Assembly (NCBI GenBank): GCA_037179385.1
Contig: CM074181.1
Coordinates: 52,511,486 to 52,575,485 of the forward strand
Source of the DNA: Holothuria scabra
Lineage: Eukaryota > Echinodermata > Holothuroidea > Aspidochirotida > Holothuriidae
Reading direction: 5' to 3'
DNA length: 64,000 nt
Both the position numbers and the translations under genes were made by a program. This document shows, piece after piece, positions 12,795 through 26,070 of this stretch. Under the pieces are notes generated by a model. That model saw nothing but the letters and a program-made list of their open reading frames with translations. It was not told the origin of the DNA and ran no database searches. Within the stretch, counting starts at the first letter, position 1. Every line of letters begins with the position of its first letter.

Positions 12795-13388
12795 AAGGGT
12801 TTAAGGTCATATCAAGTTTTGATATGTTAGAGGGGTAATTACAGTATTCCAAGCATTTTGGTGAAATTTGCATTGAAATGCGATGTGTGGTCCTCAAGAT
12901 ATGAGCATGAAAAGTTGTCATTTTTTCAACAAACAGTGAACCTAAAGCAAGCACATACAGGTACGACATCATACTGTATCCCCACATTCATGGACAGTCT
13001 TTTGTTTTTCTTTTAACTTTGCAGCCTATTTTCTCCTCAACGGTCCCATATTATCAAAATGTGATTACAAAAGTGGCATGTGAACTTTTCAAACTTTGCA
13101 ATCCTCATGGAAAGGTCCTATTCCTACAGTATTAACCTCAAGGTCAACAAAACGGTGTGGAAAAAACAAAGCCGATAAAAAGCATTCCGTGTTAATGTCA
13201 GAAAGTGATAAAATCTCTGCTGCCCTCCCTCATCTGTCTTTGGAACACAAATCTATAACTTTGTTTGCTGATATCTCAAGAAATACATGTCCAATTTGAA
13301 TGGAAATTTCAGCACACTGAGTAGATTTAGTTCTTCTTCTGAAAATTATGTTTTGTGTAAACTTCACCTTTGAATAAATGTTACAAGG
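12795..13388 (-). repeat. Family C dispersed repeat (about 570 bp), reverse copy
   Basis: The same ordered blocks occur at 46168-46722 and 60165-60735: TATTTCTTGAGATATCAG, ACACGGAATGCTTT, TGTTGACCTTGA, CATGCCACTT...AATCACATTTT, AATATGGGA, CATATCTTGAGAACCACACA-like. A run of about 40 similar codons around the TCACATTTTAATAATATGGG block is shared, but no domain is recognised. Confidence 0.7.
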
Positions 13389-13408
13389 TATACAAAACAT
13401 CATATTAA

Positions 13409-13968
13409 AGTGTACCTCCAGTCAAAAAATTGCAAAATATATATTAAAGAGCATGGAAAATGGATTCTAAGAGTCCAACTCCCATGTTCACCTGACATTC
13501 CTGAGCTGAAATATAAAATGTTGAAATTTGTTCACTTAAAACAAATTTGTCTATTGCACAATAATTTGTGACATTCTTGTTGTACAACTCACATTACCTG
13601 CTTTGTTTCCTTTTAAAATTAAAAATGTTTCCATGACCTTGAACACTCCTTGTTTGCTTGCATAGCAGGTTGCACAGAGAGGGATTAATTAATTACATCA
13701 CCCCATAAGAGTAAGAGTGCTATCACACCTTGGTACAAGGTGCAGTAACTTTTAGAAAAAACAAAGAAAAACAAAGATTGTAATTTGAGTAGTACAACAA
13801 TGACATCACAAATTATTGTGCAATGTACCATTTCTAAGATGAGTGAATTAACTTCAACATTTTACCCCTCAGTCCAGGAATGTCCTATGAAGATGGGAGT
13901 TGGACTGTTAGAATTCACTTTTCATTCTCTTTAATAATTTTTTTTAATTTTTGGACTTAAGGTACACT
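13409..13968. mobile_element. Foldback element with about 200-bp inverted arms and TTAA target
   Basis: A 560-bp element flanked by TTAA on both sides (13405-13408 and 13969-13972). Termini AGTGTACCTCCAGTC and (minus strand) AGTGTACCTTAAGTCC. Left arm about 13409-13612 pairs imperfectly with right arm about 13775-13968, including the complementary blocks GTCCAACTCCCAT and ATGGGAGTTGGAC. TTAA targets are typical of piggyBac and Kolobok elements; this one has no coding region. Confidence 0.85.
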
Positions 13969-14799
13969 TTAACTAAGGTGAGTAGAGTACCTTAAATATG
14001 TACCTCTCCTGTGAATTTATCACAGCAATATTCTATGCACCTGTTTTGACAGCAGGTGCTGACAGACACAATTGATGAATAATGTCATCCTACTGTACTG
14101 TAGTTTTTGATGTAAAAAAGAATGGAAGTTTTTAATCCTAATGTAAATAATACAGAACTTAGGCCTATACGTTGTTTCCCAGTTACTAACGTTGTCAATG
14201 TATGCTATGGGCCCATGGGAGGTACAGTTGGTGTTGTGCCACCTTTAAATACACCAGGGAAATGCTGAAAGTGACAGCTCCCTGTAATGTAAATAACCAC
14301 ATACATACTTAACCACCCACCATTTTGACTTTTAATACAGTATTAAGTACCACGAAGATTGCAGGACTAACCTGTTCTGTTTTGAACTGTACTACTGGCC
14401 TAAGTATAGGGATTACATGTAAAACCCATCAAAGGCATCTACTTGTCAGACAGAGAAAAAAAATAAGTTGATTCTACAGTTCCACTAATTGGACATAGTG
14501 TATCACAGGGATTCCTACTGATCTTTAAACTTTTAAATCAAACAATGATGTGATCTCCCAGGTTGACATTCAGCACTGCATTTGGTTTAAAACGGCACAT
14601 GTACAGTACCAATCAACATTTGAGAATTCTAAACAGGGATTAAACAGTTGTGGTGAGTGGGAATGCACACAAAGCTTATGAAGCACAAAGAGCATGGGTT
14701 TAAATCAGACCATATGACACAAAATTGCTTGCACTTCAATCACATACATACTGTACATGTGCAATTCTTCAGCACTACTATACAGTTATGATACCATGA

Positions 14800-15016
14800 T
14801 ACAGTGATGGTCCGATTTTAGTTGCCCGCGTAACTACTGTCCATCAGCTTTAAATCTTTTAAATTTCTTTGCTTAACTGTATCCCAGATGGGTGTAAACT
14901 CAAAAAACCTTCTGATTCCCTCAATTTCACTGAATACGAGGATTTAGAAAATGCAGGCAATGAAATTAGAACTGTCAGTAATGGCTGACTTCACTAGCTA
15001 CTCAGATTTGTCTATA
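14800..15016 (+). mobile_element. TATAGA MITE, copy 3 (decayed)
   Basis: Shorter, more diverged copy. The left terminus is degraded, so the start is approximate; the right end TTTGTCTATA is intact. Confidence 0.6.
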
Positions 15017-17111
15017 TCCTTCTGGTTTTTTTTCTAGCAGCATCCTCCAATGATTGTGAATGAACACTGTGAGATCTACAGTACCTTCTTTTATAGACTT
15101 ATGTGCTGGTTATAGGGCAAGCTCCAAGTAAATATCCATTGTTTCCAATTCTGTCCTTGAAAAACCATTTTTAAAACTTTGCCATCTGACAGTAGATTTG
15201 TCGTTTAGCCACTTTCCCAAAACAGGCCACTAAATCTTATGGGAGCAATTGATCCTGATAAAATTGCACTGGTGATGAAATCAATAAACTCCAAAATTGG
15301 TTGGTACACCCATGAACGTTTTACAAGAGCCCAATACCAGAGGATTCTTTTTCACTGGTTACCATAGTGAAAAGTAGGGGAACCCACCCATGTTCCCATG
15401 ATTTCTGAAATCCAATGACTTGAAAAAATTTGTAGTAGGGTAGGATTTCTGAGGGTTTATGAGTAATCCTTGCTCTGCACCACAGCATTCAAGAGCAGAA
15501 TCAAGTAAAGTCTACTTTTTGATTGGATGATTCTCTGAGATGGGGAAATTTATTAAACAAATTTTTTTATTCACTCACATAAAGGTTGGCAATCACTTTG
15601 AACAGCAGCAATGATAAACATTTAAAGAAAGTTTGCAAACCATATAATTTCAAATTCGTTCAAAAAGGGGATTAATTCAGGGACCTCTAACTGTATGGAT
15701 GGGATGTGCAGAATGTACGTCAATTACATCATCCTCAAGTTCAAAACGTGACATCTGCAGCAAAAAACTTACAATAGAGCAAGTAAAGGTACTGCAGAGA
15801 TATCGCATTGAATATTGTAACAGATACGTACACACTGTCCGGATCTGCATTCGAAAAATTTAGTAAGAGTATAAGCATTACCTTTTTACATTGACATCAC
15901 TTAGACAAGTGAACGTGATCTAAAACGAAATATTTTGGTTACAAAAATAAACTGCAGTTTTCTTTTAGTTTGTTAGAAAGCATACAGTAAGTTCTATGCA
16001 TGAAAATGTGAATATTCTCAAGTTTTCATAACACTCTCTAATTGCAGTTTTCACTTATACTGCACATACTTCTACTTTCATACTGTGTGACTACTGGACA
16101 TTCTAGTACTTTTCATATCAAGTTGAACAGCAAAAAAGTGATCATTAAATTTTTAATTCATCTTTCAATGCAGGCATAGTTTCCTAGAATGGCTTTTTAA
16201 ATATTAACATACACAACTCTCTCTGGATCAACTTTATGATAAGCAGCTCTCTGTGATTTTCATTCCTCCTACTGTACATATCCTCTGTGGAATCTCTGAA
16301 TCAAATCACCCTGCATCTTCCAGCCATTCACTAAATACTTCCGTCATACCGGCGAATCTTCCGTCTTTCACGAGAATGTCATGTTATACAGGAGACATCA
16401 GCCTTTATAAAACCTCTCTGGTAAATTTACGGAGCAATGCGGCTAAAACCCACGTCACATTAATGTTTAGGCCTACTGTAAGAACATATCTCAGTTGAAT
16501 TGTCAAACAGAACTTTGCAGTATTGACAAATTGAAGTGCTCACTATGAGCTGTTATTTGTACAGTAGCATTCAATGAGATTGATGTTAATGTGATGAGGA
16601 GTAAACAGCCAAGCTAAGGAGAAAAGTTCTACATAAAAAATAAGCTACATTAATAGACGTACCATTAAAGAGATGTAATCTGTAAACCTATGTAGAGCTA
16701 GGTCTCTTGCAAACATAAATATAGGACTTGCAGTAAGAAGTAGGTGGCTGTGCTGGCTGTGGTAACTAGTAAATTAAACTACAGGTATATAAAGTATAGT
16801 AAACAATATTATTGTAGAATCTGACTTTGGGAATTTCTGCAACATCACCTACATACAGTACTGCACTTGAGTTGAGTGATCTAATATAACACAGTGGGTA
16901 AGGCTAGGGATCGCAGCACTACAGTAGTAGTGTGCATGAACTTCATGTAAAATTTCACATAAAAATTCAGGACACAATGTTATCTCAAATCTTCCTGGTT
17001 TGGAAGTCACTGAGCTTTGATGTGTACATGTAAATGAGGGTGAAGGTTTGGGAATTTTCGGAAGCAACAAGTACTGCAGACTACACTTGTAAGGCATGTA
17101 CTACCAAGTAT

Positions 17112-17400
17112 TCAACTCTTTCTCAAGTGTAAAGGCTTGGTGTACCATTGGTAAAGCAGACCTAGCGGATGGTGGTCGGCATCACTAATGTCTGCGGTAT
17201 ATGCCTGGAGTGACCTGTGGGATTTACGTTGATCTTCTGTTTTGGGTCCACTCTCTTTGGGAGTGCTCTTGTCTCTCAAGCCCAGAAGGGTTTTAAGAGT
17301 ACTTCCATTCAAAACTACTGTCTTTTTAACTACTTATGTGCTAATATTATCTTGTTTATTTACTGTTGTGACAAATCAAATAAATGAAATGAAATGAAAC
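17112..17400 (+). repeat. Possible 3' end of a non-LTR retrotransposon or SINE
   Basis: Ends in AAATCAAATAAATGAAATGA with short (GAAAT) repeats, a style typical of L2/CR1-like tails. There is no reverse-transcriptase motif upstream, so the class is a guess. Confidence 0.35.
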
Positions 17401-18496
17401 TCCCTTTCTAAGAAAGATTTTGTTTAAAAAATATCAGGGAGAGGAGAGTGGGAGAGGATGTGGAGATCAATGCAGGAGTGACAAATCAACTTTTCTCAAC
17501 AGGTTTTCCCAAAACGTCCTCAGAGTTTTTGCACCACATTAAAACTTTGTTAAGAAGAGAAAAATTGTCATCACTGAATTGTGAGTGCAGTAAAAAATAC
17601 AAATTTACATGCATATTCTCAACACAGAAGGAAAGATAACTTTTCAAGTCTGCACAACCTCCTTTCAATCCAATGGTCATGAAGCCCATTTTGTAGCCAT
17701 TTTCAAGGAATATGGGACAGTTTTTTGTTAAATCTGGAGCACAGACAGTATAAGTATGTCAAGACATATTTGGGCTGAGGTGTGGATGGCATGACATACA
17801 ACTGTTGCCAAAAACAATGAAAACGAAAATGCTGTCTTATTTTCCAACACTCAACAAGGTTTATGGGAATGCATGTTGTACAAATCACTGTTCCTGCACT
17901 TCCTGACTTTCCATGGCTTTCCCTGTCCTGACAAGCAGAGAATTTCCATGACCTTCCACTTGACTCCGACTTCTTTCAAACAACATCAACTTCATGCTGA
18001 GGAGCAGGACAAACTATTTTGACAATTCCAGTGAGAATACATTTTTAGAGCAAATTATGAATGTGAGTGAAAATGGAAAAATGTCACTTTGTTAAAATTT
18101 CCATTCTTTTCAAGAGCTTTTCTAAACTTCCCTTAATTTTAAGATCAATTTTTCAAGGTTGATTTTTTTCCATATTTGCATGACTTTTCTACGTTTTCCA
18201 TCATTGTTGCTGGCAGTTAAAAATTGTTAATATCTAATTGGTCTCTTTTTCAAAGAGTGGACACTTTTTCAGCAATGTTTGAACTTACACAATAAATGGC
18301 CTTTAATGTCCTTCAAATTTCATCTTACAGGGACCTTGAAGCAAGCTCTTGTCCCCCTGAACCAACTTGTAACTTTAACCTAGCACAGAATAATCAATTT
18401 GGACTTGGAGTTCAGTGGTTATTAACTCCCCCCCCCCCCCAACCTTTTTTTGGCAGAACCCCTGATCAGGGTCTGAACATTAGGCCTATTGCCTAA

Positions 18497-19090
18497 GGTC
18501 GTTATTCTGAAGGGTCATTATTCTGAAGAGTCACTGTGTGGAATAAAAAGTTTGGGTTGTTAGCTGGGCTGGAGAGAATGCTTTTTTCCTAGGAGGAGAG
18601 TGAAATTTTCCAGAGTTCTATGCCAAGATTTCCCTCAAGATTCCTAACTTTCCCGGGAAGGAGTTCCCAACCTTCCTTATACTATGCTTTTTCCACTCAT
18701 GGTTGCTAGTATGAATTAAGAATGAGGTTTGTTATTCCTAAGGACTGTTACAGTATTTCGAATTGAGAACAAGAATATAATTTATTCTGAAGGGTAGTTA
18801 TTCCAAATCAAGAATATAGGTTGTTACCTGAAGATAGAAGCCCTCATTGGCATAGAGGTAGCACATTTTTATTTTAGAACAACAACCCTTGCTTTTCGTT
18901 TGGAACAGTAAACCTTAACCTCTATAAAAGTACCTTCATTCTCCTTCTGAAGCAGGACCTTCTAAGTAATGACCCTTTGAAATTGTGCCCTTATGTTCAA
19001 TTGGGAGAAACAACCCTAAGCTTCTCCCATTTAGAATGATGCCCCTTCTTCTCCTTTCAGGATAAAGACCATTCTGGATAAATAATGTTT
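18497..19090. repeat. Inverted duplication of about 20-bp TTATTCTGAAGGGT units
   Basis: The left half repeats GTTATTCTGAAGGGT-like units on the plus strand (18499, 18519, 18782). The right half (about 18880-19090) repeats AACAACCCT...TTC-like units, the same word on the other strand. One hAT-type MITE interrupts it. Confidence 0.55.
18564..18701. mobile_element. hAT-type MITE, CAGGGCTGGAAA family, copy 2
   Basis: A 138-bp diverged copy (left CTGGGCTGGAGAG, right TTTTTCCACTCATG), flanked by GTTGTTAG and GTTGCTAG (7 of 8 match). It sits inside the TTATTCTGAAG repeat at 18497-19090. Confidence 0.7.
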
Positions 19091-20079
19091 CAGAATAATG
19101 TACAAAAACCTAATTACCAGATACTGATGGCTTTTAATACAGCATTTTCCCACCAAATCTGTTATGCTCTACTTCTATAATATTTTAACATACTCTGTAA
19201 AACTGGGCCAAACTGCCCTCATTCTAATCTGACTCTATAATCAGCAATTTATGCCAACTTAAAAATACTGTATTGTACTGGATGAATAATTCTTGAAAAT
19301 CACATTTTTCTATATTTTTAATGAGGTTTTTTGCCTCCCTGAGGCAATGAGCAATTTTACAGCATTCAGTTGAAAACCTAACTTAGCAGAGGTCATTTCA
19401 AAACAAGTTCCCTGCTGTGCTTGTGTGGCATGACTAGGTAGGGCAACTCACCCTAGGTAACCACTGAAGTGATTGAAAAACCACCTCTGACACAAATGTT
19501 GGTTTTTGTGGTCTTTTTTCAAATTTGTTTTACTGATGATTCATGATAATTACGGAAAATAAAAAAAAATTGGTGTCTTGAAATTTTCCCAAAGGCTTGT
19601 GACTTTGAAAACACTAAATAATCTGCTCATAAAAAGCTATCAAAGAAGATTTTGGTTTTCCTTTACAAATTACAATATGTGTTATCACCTATTGCAAACA
19701 TACAGTATTAAGTTTTGTGAGAGCCTAAGCCAAAACTACTGTACCTCTGTACAGTACCCTGAGTTGAATTTAATACATACTTTTACCCTCCCCCTCCCAC
19801 ACACACACAAATGAAACAATAGTACAGTAGTTGTACTAAAAAATCCTTCCAACACATGCAAAATGAGTAACAAGCATGTACCAGCACATATTATCTATAA
19901 TATATTCCTGCATAAATTAAATCTAGGCCTAAAACTAAAATAATACATGTATAACATCATCTGATACTTTTCCTTTTAAATGTATACCAATTTTTCTCTT
20001 TACATTAACTATTTACACATAACTATGCAACAAGTACTCCACCCATAATCACTTTACCCATCACAAACCTAAAAGGTTC

Positions 20080-20345
20080 CGTTCCACTCAAGGTGACAAT
20101 CACCCATTTTGAAAAAAAAAACAGTTAAATCTAACAATGTTCTTACTTCCCTTCAAGGTATCTTTCATATACTGTATTTTAGTATTTCAAGATTGTATAC
20201 TCAAGGTAAACCAAGCATTTATTACTAGTGAATTTCACTTTTGGGGAGAAAAAAAAATTGTCATGTGACTCTCAAGAGCCAATCATGAAACAAGACAGTC
20301 TAACTACACTACCTCAAGTTGGGGTGACTGCTCATGCCCCTTATA
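20080..20345 (-). mobile_element. TTAA-type MITE, AGGGCAAGAGCAGT family, reverse copy
   Basis: Reverse copy of the 56428 element, lacking that element's internal palindrome. Shared blocks: TCAAGAGCCAATCATGAAAC, TCAAGTTGGGGTGACTGCTC, CAAGGTAAACCAAGCA. Confidence 0.65.
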
Positions 20346-20857
20346 ATCACTGTTTTTACGAGCCATTAATCACTGTTTTTAAAATTTAATTTATGGTGAC
20401 GGGGAGACAGTTGTTAGAACTAGGACTAGGTTACTAGGAATAGCACAACTCTCCTTTGCAAAACATTTGTTCAAGCACATTGGTCACATACTGCAGAAAA
20501 TGTGCAGCGATACTGCCTTTGGAAAAGTCTTTGAACACAAGGGAACATTCAAAATCAAAACTTAATCTTCTCAAGAAAACCTGTGGGGTAAAACAGCCTA
20601 ACTTTTGTGGGAGGGGCTTGACTGGCACAAATAGTAAAACCATGAAATACTGTATCATGGATACAAGCTTCATGTTGAACAGGTTAATGTTTTAAACAAT
20701 CTCCTTTACTTTTTCCATGATATCATGACAATAGGGTGAGGTCATTAACACTAACAATTAACCACTTAATGACCACAATTGTAATGTTTAGTATTCAAAT
20801 GTTCCTTGAGATCAATTGTACATTGCAACTTGCAAACCTCTCCCCCCACCCTCATAC

Positions 20858-21422
20858 CAGGGTTCGATTTTCAGAACAATTTGTGGTTGTCCTTAGGGCA
20901 ACCATTTCAATATTTTTGGTTGTCCGAAAGGAAATTTGGTTGTCCGAAACATTTTTTGCACAACTATAGGCTAATTGGTTTTCAATAATAAAAGGAGGTG
21001 ATATTTGGGGAAAAAAAAAACACTGAAGTCTGAAATATGTATTATGAAAAAAAGTTGAAAAGAGTTGAATTAGTCAGCAGTACAATCTTCAATCAGCAAA
21101 GAAAGAACTGCTTTTTTATTCTTACAATGGAAAAAAAGTCGTCCATCAGACAATAAACCTTTAATGATTGGTTGTCCCCATGGAATTTAAGTTTTCTGGA
21201 CAACTGGACAACCAGGGCTGGAAAAAATGTTTATTTCCCAGGAAGGGAGTGAAATTATTTCCGGGGAAGGCAGTTAAATTTCCCATGATTCCCCCAATGT
21301 TTTCATGGAAAATTTCTTCCAATTGCCTAAATTTCCCTCCAGATGGCAAAATTTCCCAGGAAGGAGCCTCCCAGCTCCCAACTTTTTCCTTCCATGTGGA
21401 CAAACATGAAAATCAAGCCCTG
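20858..21422. mobile_element. GGTTGTCC-family element, copy 1
   Basis: Left end CAGGGTTCGATTTTCAG; right end on the minus strand CAGGGCTTGATTTTCATG. The subterminal region is rich in GGTTGTCC. Interrupted by the hAT-type MITE at 21213-21396. The flanks share only CCTCA. Confidence 0.65.
21213..21396. mobile_element. hAT-type MITE, CAGGGCTGGAAA family, copy 3 (nested)
   Basis: A 184-bp element with left end CAGGGCTGGAAAAAATG, flanked by TGGACAAC and TGGACAAA (7 of 8). It is inserted into the GGTTGTCC-family element that spans 20858-21422. Confidence 0.8.
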
Positions 21423-21557
21423 CCTCACTTCTATTGTATTCCATTAATATCCTTCCTACCCTACATTCTGATACAGTATTAGAGGTACAGTATGCAATTA
21501 ACACTACTCAAATTTGCTGTTAATATTTCTATCATCTTAAATACTCCACATCAATGT

Positions 21558-21655
21558 CGTATGGAAAACAAGCCAGTGAGCCAAAAGTGAGAAAAAAAGC
21601 CACGGCTTCACTTGAACTACTTGGTTAGAAACTAAAGGAAAACTTCATCTACCTT
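21558..21655 (+). mobile_element. SINE family A, 5'-truncated
   Basis: Contains GGAAAACAAGCCAGTGAGCC through AACTTCATCTACC; the tRNA-like head is missing. Confidence 0.6.
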
Positions 21656-23336
21656 ACTAGCTACGAATATGGAACAACAAGAGCTGTTTCATGGGAGACT
21701 CAAATGGTAGATAGATGCTATAATAGGCTGAGCTTATTCTGATAATATTTGAAGCTGATTTTATGGACGTGGCAAATGGGAGTCCTAAATGATCACAATT
21801 TTTTTGTGATTTAACATGTGATTTGGCGACAGCACACAATCGCAGTCCTACATCTTAATACAAAATGTGTACAGTTCAGTCTAAATTAAACACTTCAGCA
21901 GCCCCTTTAAAATGGGAGCTGCAAATTCCAAGTTGGAGATAGGTAGTGTATAACAAAGGCAGTATATCTTCACAGTATTTTGACGGTACAGTAACAAAAT
22001 TTGCAATCCTGGGATATCTGCAACATTTGCTGGTACTTGAGTCTGTACAAACATGACAGACACTGAGGGTCCTATTATAGCATTTCTATAGGCTACATCT
22101 TACTTGACACAGATTCAAACTGCTGATCAAATTGACGAAACCAATTTTTTCCCTTCAATAATATAATTCCTACTCAAACAGTGTACACTGTATGGTACAA
22201 GATAAGAAATATTCCCTGCTTATACCACATAACCAATGCAATAGTAAGGTAGCCAGGGATGCACAGTACTGTACTGCAATACTGCTGCAGAACCTGATTC
22301 AGTGACAAAATGTACTTTACACTACTGTACGTCTCTGCCATATGTTTGAGATTGGAGATACAAGTGGCACACATGTTAAAGTAACTCTTAACCTTTAAAA
22401 GTTGTCACATTGACAAATAATTGCTAACTTGATGTGCAACAGCCATCACTAAATTACAGCACGAAGATTGAAAAACAAATTTATAGTGAACTCACTGTTG
22501 TAATCCAGCTTGGATGTCTATTGATGGAGCAATCTCCCACACAGTAGCAATTGCAAAAGGTTGTAAGTATGCACAGAGGTATTTAAGAGGCAATCAGCTG
22601 ATCTAATAACAAAACTGACAGTAATACACATACATATGCACACACACGAGCACAGATGTAGCAATCAACTACTACTCTAAGTGACTACTTGTTGTTGAAT
22701 GAAACAAAGCCAGACAGCACACGCCCAGTGAGGACGATTTCCCCCAAGCAGCTGATAGCATCTCTTGCCAGATAACTTGGTTACCGTGGCGACCGGAGCT
22801 CTTGCAGACGGAAATATGATGACATTAATGCAACAGTGGTTGACTAAATGCATAGGAGAGTCTAAGTGTCGATAGGACAAGAGCAAACACTCATTGTGAA
22901 ACTACTGTAGACACTTGAATTGAAGGACAGATGGAGAAAGGCTGATGTCCTCACGAACAAAGCTTGAATCAGAAGAAATGCTCACACAAAATTTTGCAGA
23001 AAATTTAACTGCACAGAGACAGAATGATATTTTATGTGGGAATATTGATTCTCTGGCAGTACCAATTTACCTAAAAATGTCAAATTGAAACAATCAAGCT
23101 CATAACTGATGAACATTGAAAACTAACTGGGCAATTCATTTTCACTTTGAAAGATTCTGGTTGCCTATGTAATCATTCTCATATAGTAAATGCATAAAAG
23201 TGAAAGCTACTGTACTTACAGTAATGATCAGTGCCACTACCATACTCAAGGTTGGTACACTGTAGCCATTCTGGAGTGAACAATCTGGGAACGACACATC
23301 CCTGTAGGCCTGGGGGAGGGGTCTAAGGGGAGGAAG

Positions 23337-23690
23337 CAAGGCTCAATTTTTGTGGTTGTGCGATTGTTCAGGACAACTAAAATTCAATATGGACAACCAA
23401 AAGTTCAAAGCTGGCTGTCCAATGGAAAACCAGTTTTCTCTCTCAATGAATTAAAGTCAAGCAGCTGGCTTTCATCTGATAGAAGAAATACTGTTGAATG
23501 ATCAACTCTTTCAACTTTTTTCATCATACAGTTTCAGACTTCAAGTGTTTTTGTCTTGAAAAAGTCATTTTTTCATTCTTCAAGACCAATAATACATTAG
23601 CACAATTACTGTTTTGTACTGTAATTGTGTGCCAAATGTTTCATACAACGATCAAATTTTCTTTCGGACAACTTAAAATACTGAACTTTG
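23337..23690. mobile_element. GGTTGTCC-family element, copy 2 (diverged)
   Basis: Contains TGTGGTTGTGCGATTGTTCA, GGACAACCAAAAGTTC, CATCATACAGTTTCAGACTT and CTTTCGGACAACTT in the same order as the other copies. Ends are approximate. Confidence 0.55.
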
Positions 23691-24689
23691 TCATAAAATT
23701 AATAGCTGAACATCCAAGCAATAAATCTCGAACACTACATCACAGATTATGAAAACACTCATATTTTTTCATGCACCATCCTTACTGTGTAGTATGTACA
23801 TTTTAAGATCAGGGGCATGAAAATGACAAAAGTTGGGCTTTTGATGAAAATGCATTGTAAGATTTCAAAATAGCCAAATTATGCATCAAAATTCATCCAA
23901 AATTAACCATTTTACAAGATTTTCTGATAGGCACTTTAAAATCTTGCATACACACCACATACATACTGTATATACTCAAATGTTGTAGGATGACTCATGA
24001 CAGGGAAGACCATTTTTAATGTGGCCAACTGTGCCCTCTACTTCTACAAAAATTAGCACTGCTTGGAATTCAAAGAAGCCGAAAGTATTTTTCTATTTGT
24101 TTTACAAATTACTTTATATAACTAGAATACTAGATGTTTAATGTATATGAAACTTTGAGGAAGGGTACCTTTTGGCGAGAGAAATACTTGCACCTCCTTT
24201 GAAATGTATCTAACCTTTATCGAGCATTGAATGATGTAATAGGTATCTACAGTAACAAATTTCAAGGGAGATTAAATGTAAGAACATATGGAAGCCAAAA
24301 AAGGCTTAATTACACAATTAATTTCACAATTCAGTTTTGATTTTTGTTAGCAACAATATCAACTAACTTAAGTCCACAAATTCCAGCCTTGGAAATGCAG
24401 CCTACTGAGTCTCACTTTGAAGCAATTTTTGTGGGTCAACAACAAGACTTGCCAGCATATTATAATTCTTTTCAGATAAGGTCAGCAACTGCCCTGTCTG
24501 CTAAAATAATAATTGAACATACTACCCCCAGCCTCCCCCTCTCCAAAATGCAATCCTCCTGAAAAAAAATAAATATTAAACTGAAGGAACATTATAATTT
24601 TTTAATTTTACCCAAGGCCTTTTTGACCTACAGTACTTTACTGTAACTTTTTAAAACATCTACAGTTATGTCCTCCATGATGTAAATGC

Positions 24690-24890
24690 CCCCTGTGGGC
24701 AGAGGGTTGTAGAATATGCCCAGGGTATTTCCCGCTGGTCAAAAGAAGTGACTAAAGGGAAGCTCAACTTGAACGCCATTCTTGAAAATAAATTTACACT
24801 TGGGACTTTTTATCAAGTTGACTGACACTACAGTATGTAAGAAATTTGTGTTGGTGTGTAGTTAAATCTCATCTAACTACAGTATTCCTT
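24690..24890 (-). repeat. Family B SINE-like repeat, reverse
   Basis: Reverse copy: CCCTGTGGGCAGAGGGTTGT through GTTAAATCTCATCTAAC. Confidence 0.55.
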
Positions 24891-25741
24891 TACCGATACC
24901 ACTCTTAATTGTACTGCAAATGCTTCCAAAGCCACGAGAGGTCAATACAGTGTAGATGGCTTCCTTATCCCTCCCCTCCCTACAAACATGCTCACTACTG
25001 TGTTACCTGTACAAGAAAGTGATAAAAACTATGCATGACTTCATCATCATTTAAAGACAACCCACACTGACACAAATCCTTCAGTATTTTATGTGTCACA
25101 AAAAGTGATTCAGGGAGGAGAATTCAATCACAGCCAAATTTCACCTCCCACTCCAAAAGAAAGAATAAAAATATCATTAGTGAGGCATACTGCAGTGCTA
25201 GGACTATGCCCTGGTTACTTTTGGATAAAGGATGAGATAGGTCAATGGTTACACCATTTGCATACTGATGAATTTGGCTTCAGTACCTCATCACATTATT
25301 TCCACTTTTATGTTTGATATGTGTTATCAAACTGAAAAAAGAAAAACTAAAAATCACTTGCTATTAGAGGGCCAAAAATTTTGACTGAAATTTCATGATA
25401 GTTTTAACTCTCTTTGCACCTGTATTTCAAAATATCTTCCATTTCAGTCCTATGTTAACTACCTTTTGAAAACTAACCTGAAATCCCCTACCACCTGTAT
25501 GCAAATGACCTCACCCCTTGGCAAACAGGGATGGCCATATTCTCCTTTGTATGCCTGTTTCACTTGCATGTACAACAAACATTCCCCCAAATCCAAGAAA
25601 ACTGCTACCAAATTCCAAAAATCATGGGGGGGGGGAGGGAGGGAGGGATGGGGGAAAGATGAGGGGGAGGGGGTAGAGACCTGCTCACTTTCTCCCACAC
25701 TTCTTGCAGGACTATCAATGGGCATTGATGAGATTCACGCA

Positions 25742-26070
25742 CGCATGGCGATTTTCTTGGTTGTCCAGGACAAATAAAACTTTACACGGTCAACCGTAGA
25801 AAGCTGGTTGTCCAATGGACTTGTAACCTTTTTATTTTCAGTAAAGAATTAAACACCAGCTTACTTTATCTCCTTAAAGACTATGCTGCTGCCTCATCCT
25901 CTGCTTCAACTTTTTCCATCATACAATACTTCAGACTTCAGGGTTTTTTGTCTCTCCAACCACATCTCTTTATTCTTCACGGCCAATAATACAGGAATAC
26001 AGTCACTGTTTTGTAGTTATGCCAAAAGGTTTTCTGACAACCATAATTTTTTCTGAAAATCGAGGCCTGA
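25742..26070. mobile_element. GGTTGTCC-family element, copy 3
   Basis: GATTTTCTTGGTTGTCCAGG at the left, CATACAATACTTCAGACTTC in the middle, TCTGAAAATCGAGGCCTG at the right end. Confidence 0.6.

Noticed and set aside
21168..21482. 104-codon plus-strand frame and overlapping minus-strand frames
   Set aside because: They lie on the nested GGTTGTCC and CAGGGCTGGAAA MITEs.
25466..25777. 103-codon plus-strand frame
   Set aside because: Contains a Gly/Glu run from a G-rich simple repeat and ends in a MITE; no recognisable protein.
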